Part shown: piece by piece, positions 43,450 to 43,942 of the stretch
Layout of the letters: every line of letters begins with the position of its first letter
How positions within the stretch are numbered: position 1 is the first letter of the stretch
Assembly (NCBI GenBank): GCA_010094045.1
Contig: ML986716.1
Coordinates: forward strand, 91,187 to 135,128
From: Lojkania enalia
Taxonomy: Eukaryota; Ascomycota; Dothideomycetes; Pleosporales
Length of the DNA stretch: 43,942 bases
Direction: 5' to 3'
Made by a program: the position numbers and the translations under genes
The notes under the pieces: generated by a model
What the model was told of the DNA's origin: nothing
Databases searched by the model: none
What the model saw: only the letters and a program-made list of their open reading frames with translations

Positions 43450-43942
43450 TAAGCTTTAATTTTAGACCGACTTAAGATTAATATAGATTACTATTAGATA
43501 GAGCGTATATATATAATATTAGTATAGAGATATACCTCTAGTACTATAAAAGAGTATTTAGAGCTAAAATACCTAGCTAAATTAGACTAGTATTAGTTTA
43601 AGAATAATAAAGAAATAATTTTACTTCTATAATTATATTTTATTGTGGGTGATAAAGAGATAGAAGCGCGATAGGCGTTTCAGGTCCTAAAGATAAATAA
43701 GAGAGAAGCGTTCTCAACTTTTAAAGCTCGCTTTATTAGTATAACTATTAGAGGATCTATATCCTAATCTAAGTAGTTCTTCTACCTATAAGATAAGATT
43801 CTCCCCAGCCTAAAGATACTAAACCTTAGCTTTAAGCTTATATAGAAAGGCTCTTTTAATACTATAGTCGCTTACTTAACAGCCTATAATATAGAAAGGA
43901 GGAGTATTCTTAACCTTCTAGAACAAACTATTAGCCTATAGG
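43450..43942 (+). pseudogene. GyB-b gag, N-terminal part (partial at window edge)
   Basis: The plus-strand frame from about 43450 gives a Gag-like, Leu/Lys-rich sequence: YLELKYLAKLD-type near 43560, EIEARQAFQVLKINKREAFS near 43660-43715, then FKARF and ISITIRGSIS. Stops are few and mostly TAG at Gln positions. It is better preserved than the GyA-a gag. It aligns with GyB-a 10250-10700 in reverse complement. No zinc knuckle is reached before the window ends. The start codon is not fixed. Confidence 0.65.

Larger units (their letters stand above)
42443..43942 (+). mobile_element. GyB-b, 5' part of a Ty3/gypsy chromovirus (runs off window)
   Basis: It starts with a GyB LTR having an intact TG ('tgtaacgatgtaaag') at 42443 and continues with leader and gag colinear with GyB-a in reverse complement (43440-43942 matches 10700-10250; 42703-43430 matches 17146-16400). 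It is inserted in FotE. The right end is outside the window, so no target duplication can be checked. Its gag continues across the position where Cop1-b interrupts GyB-a, which confirms that insertion point. Confidence 0.9.

Noticed and set aside
1..43942. Mitochondrial or bacterial origin because of the AT richness
   Set aside because: LTR retrotransposons, chromodomains, Fot-like transposons and transition-only divergence are typical of nuclear fungal DNA; no organellar or bacterial gene is seen.
1..43942. Host genes, effector genes or a giant Starship-type element hidden in the AT-rich block
   Set aside because: Every segment is accounted for by a transposon copy or its remnant; no tyrosine recombinase captain or unrelated open frame was noticed.
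1..43942. Calling the region a centromere or subtelomere
   Set aside because: The composition would fit either, but there are no telomere repeats and no centromere-defining signal can be read from sequence alone.

Overview
The window reads as a gene-free, strongly AT-biased block of fungal constitutive heterochromatin made entirely of transposable elements. I assign essentially every base to one of 15 elements. The element types (Ty3/gypsy chromoviruses with a C-terminal chromodomain, a Ty1/copia element, and Fot1/pogo-type DD35D DNA transposons with TA target duplications) fit a filamentous ascomycete (Pezizomycotina); I cannot name the species. The dominant mutation is C-to-T on both strands (the RIP signature, repeat-induced point mutation). 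Gln and Trp codons have become stops, catalytic Asp GAT codons have become AAT, and zinc-finger Cys has become Tyr. Reading frames are otherwise largely free of indels where I traced them. No host gene, tRNA, rRNA or CRISPR was found.

Families, with names local to this answer: Cop1 (copia, 204-bp LTR, 5.66 kb); GyA (gypsy chromovirus, ~302-bp LTR, about 6.0 kb once insertions are removed); GyB (second gypsy chromovirus, 279-bp LTR, about 7.2 kb); FotA, FotB, FotC, FotD and FotE (Fot1/pogo-like, about 1.85-1.9 kb when complete).

Layout as a nest of insertions. The outermost element is FotE, visible only at 25402-25443 and 42104-42442. Into FotE went GyA-a (visible at 2427-4329 and 25065-25401), FotD (25444-42103) and GyB-b (42443 to the window end). 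GyA-a contains FotB-a (687-2424), which contains FotA-a (147-684), which contains the end of Cop1-a (1-146). GyA-a also contains a second copy of its own family, GyA-b (4330-25064). GyA-b holds GyB-a (4566-17425), which holds Cop1-b (10727-16388); GyA-b also holds FotA-b (19427-21275). FotD contains Cop1-c (25542-41021), which holds GyA-c (29977-37867, itself carrying FotC at 32218-34122) and FotB-b (38609-40461). Most boundaries are fixed by target-site duplications I can read: attaa (Cop1-b), tatat (Cop1-c), tttat (GyA-b), ttact (GyB-a), gtata (GyA-c), and TA for the Fot elements. Nesting reaches five levels in three separate branches.

Functionally, the LTR elements encode (or encoded) gag, protease, reverse transcriptase, RNase H and integrase. 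Both gypsy families end in a chromodomain, which in chromoviruses binds modified histone H3 and directs integration into heterochromatin. That property, together with RIP of repeated copies, explains how such a nest can grow and stay silent. I did not find a convincing new biological system. The most informative features are the fully resolvable insertion history, the mutation spectrum (including CpG-to-TpA double changes), hot-spot insertion of two different Fot elements within 2 bp of each other in two GyA copies, and expanded subterminal repeats in FotC.
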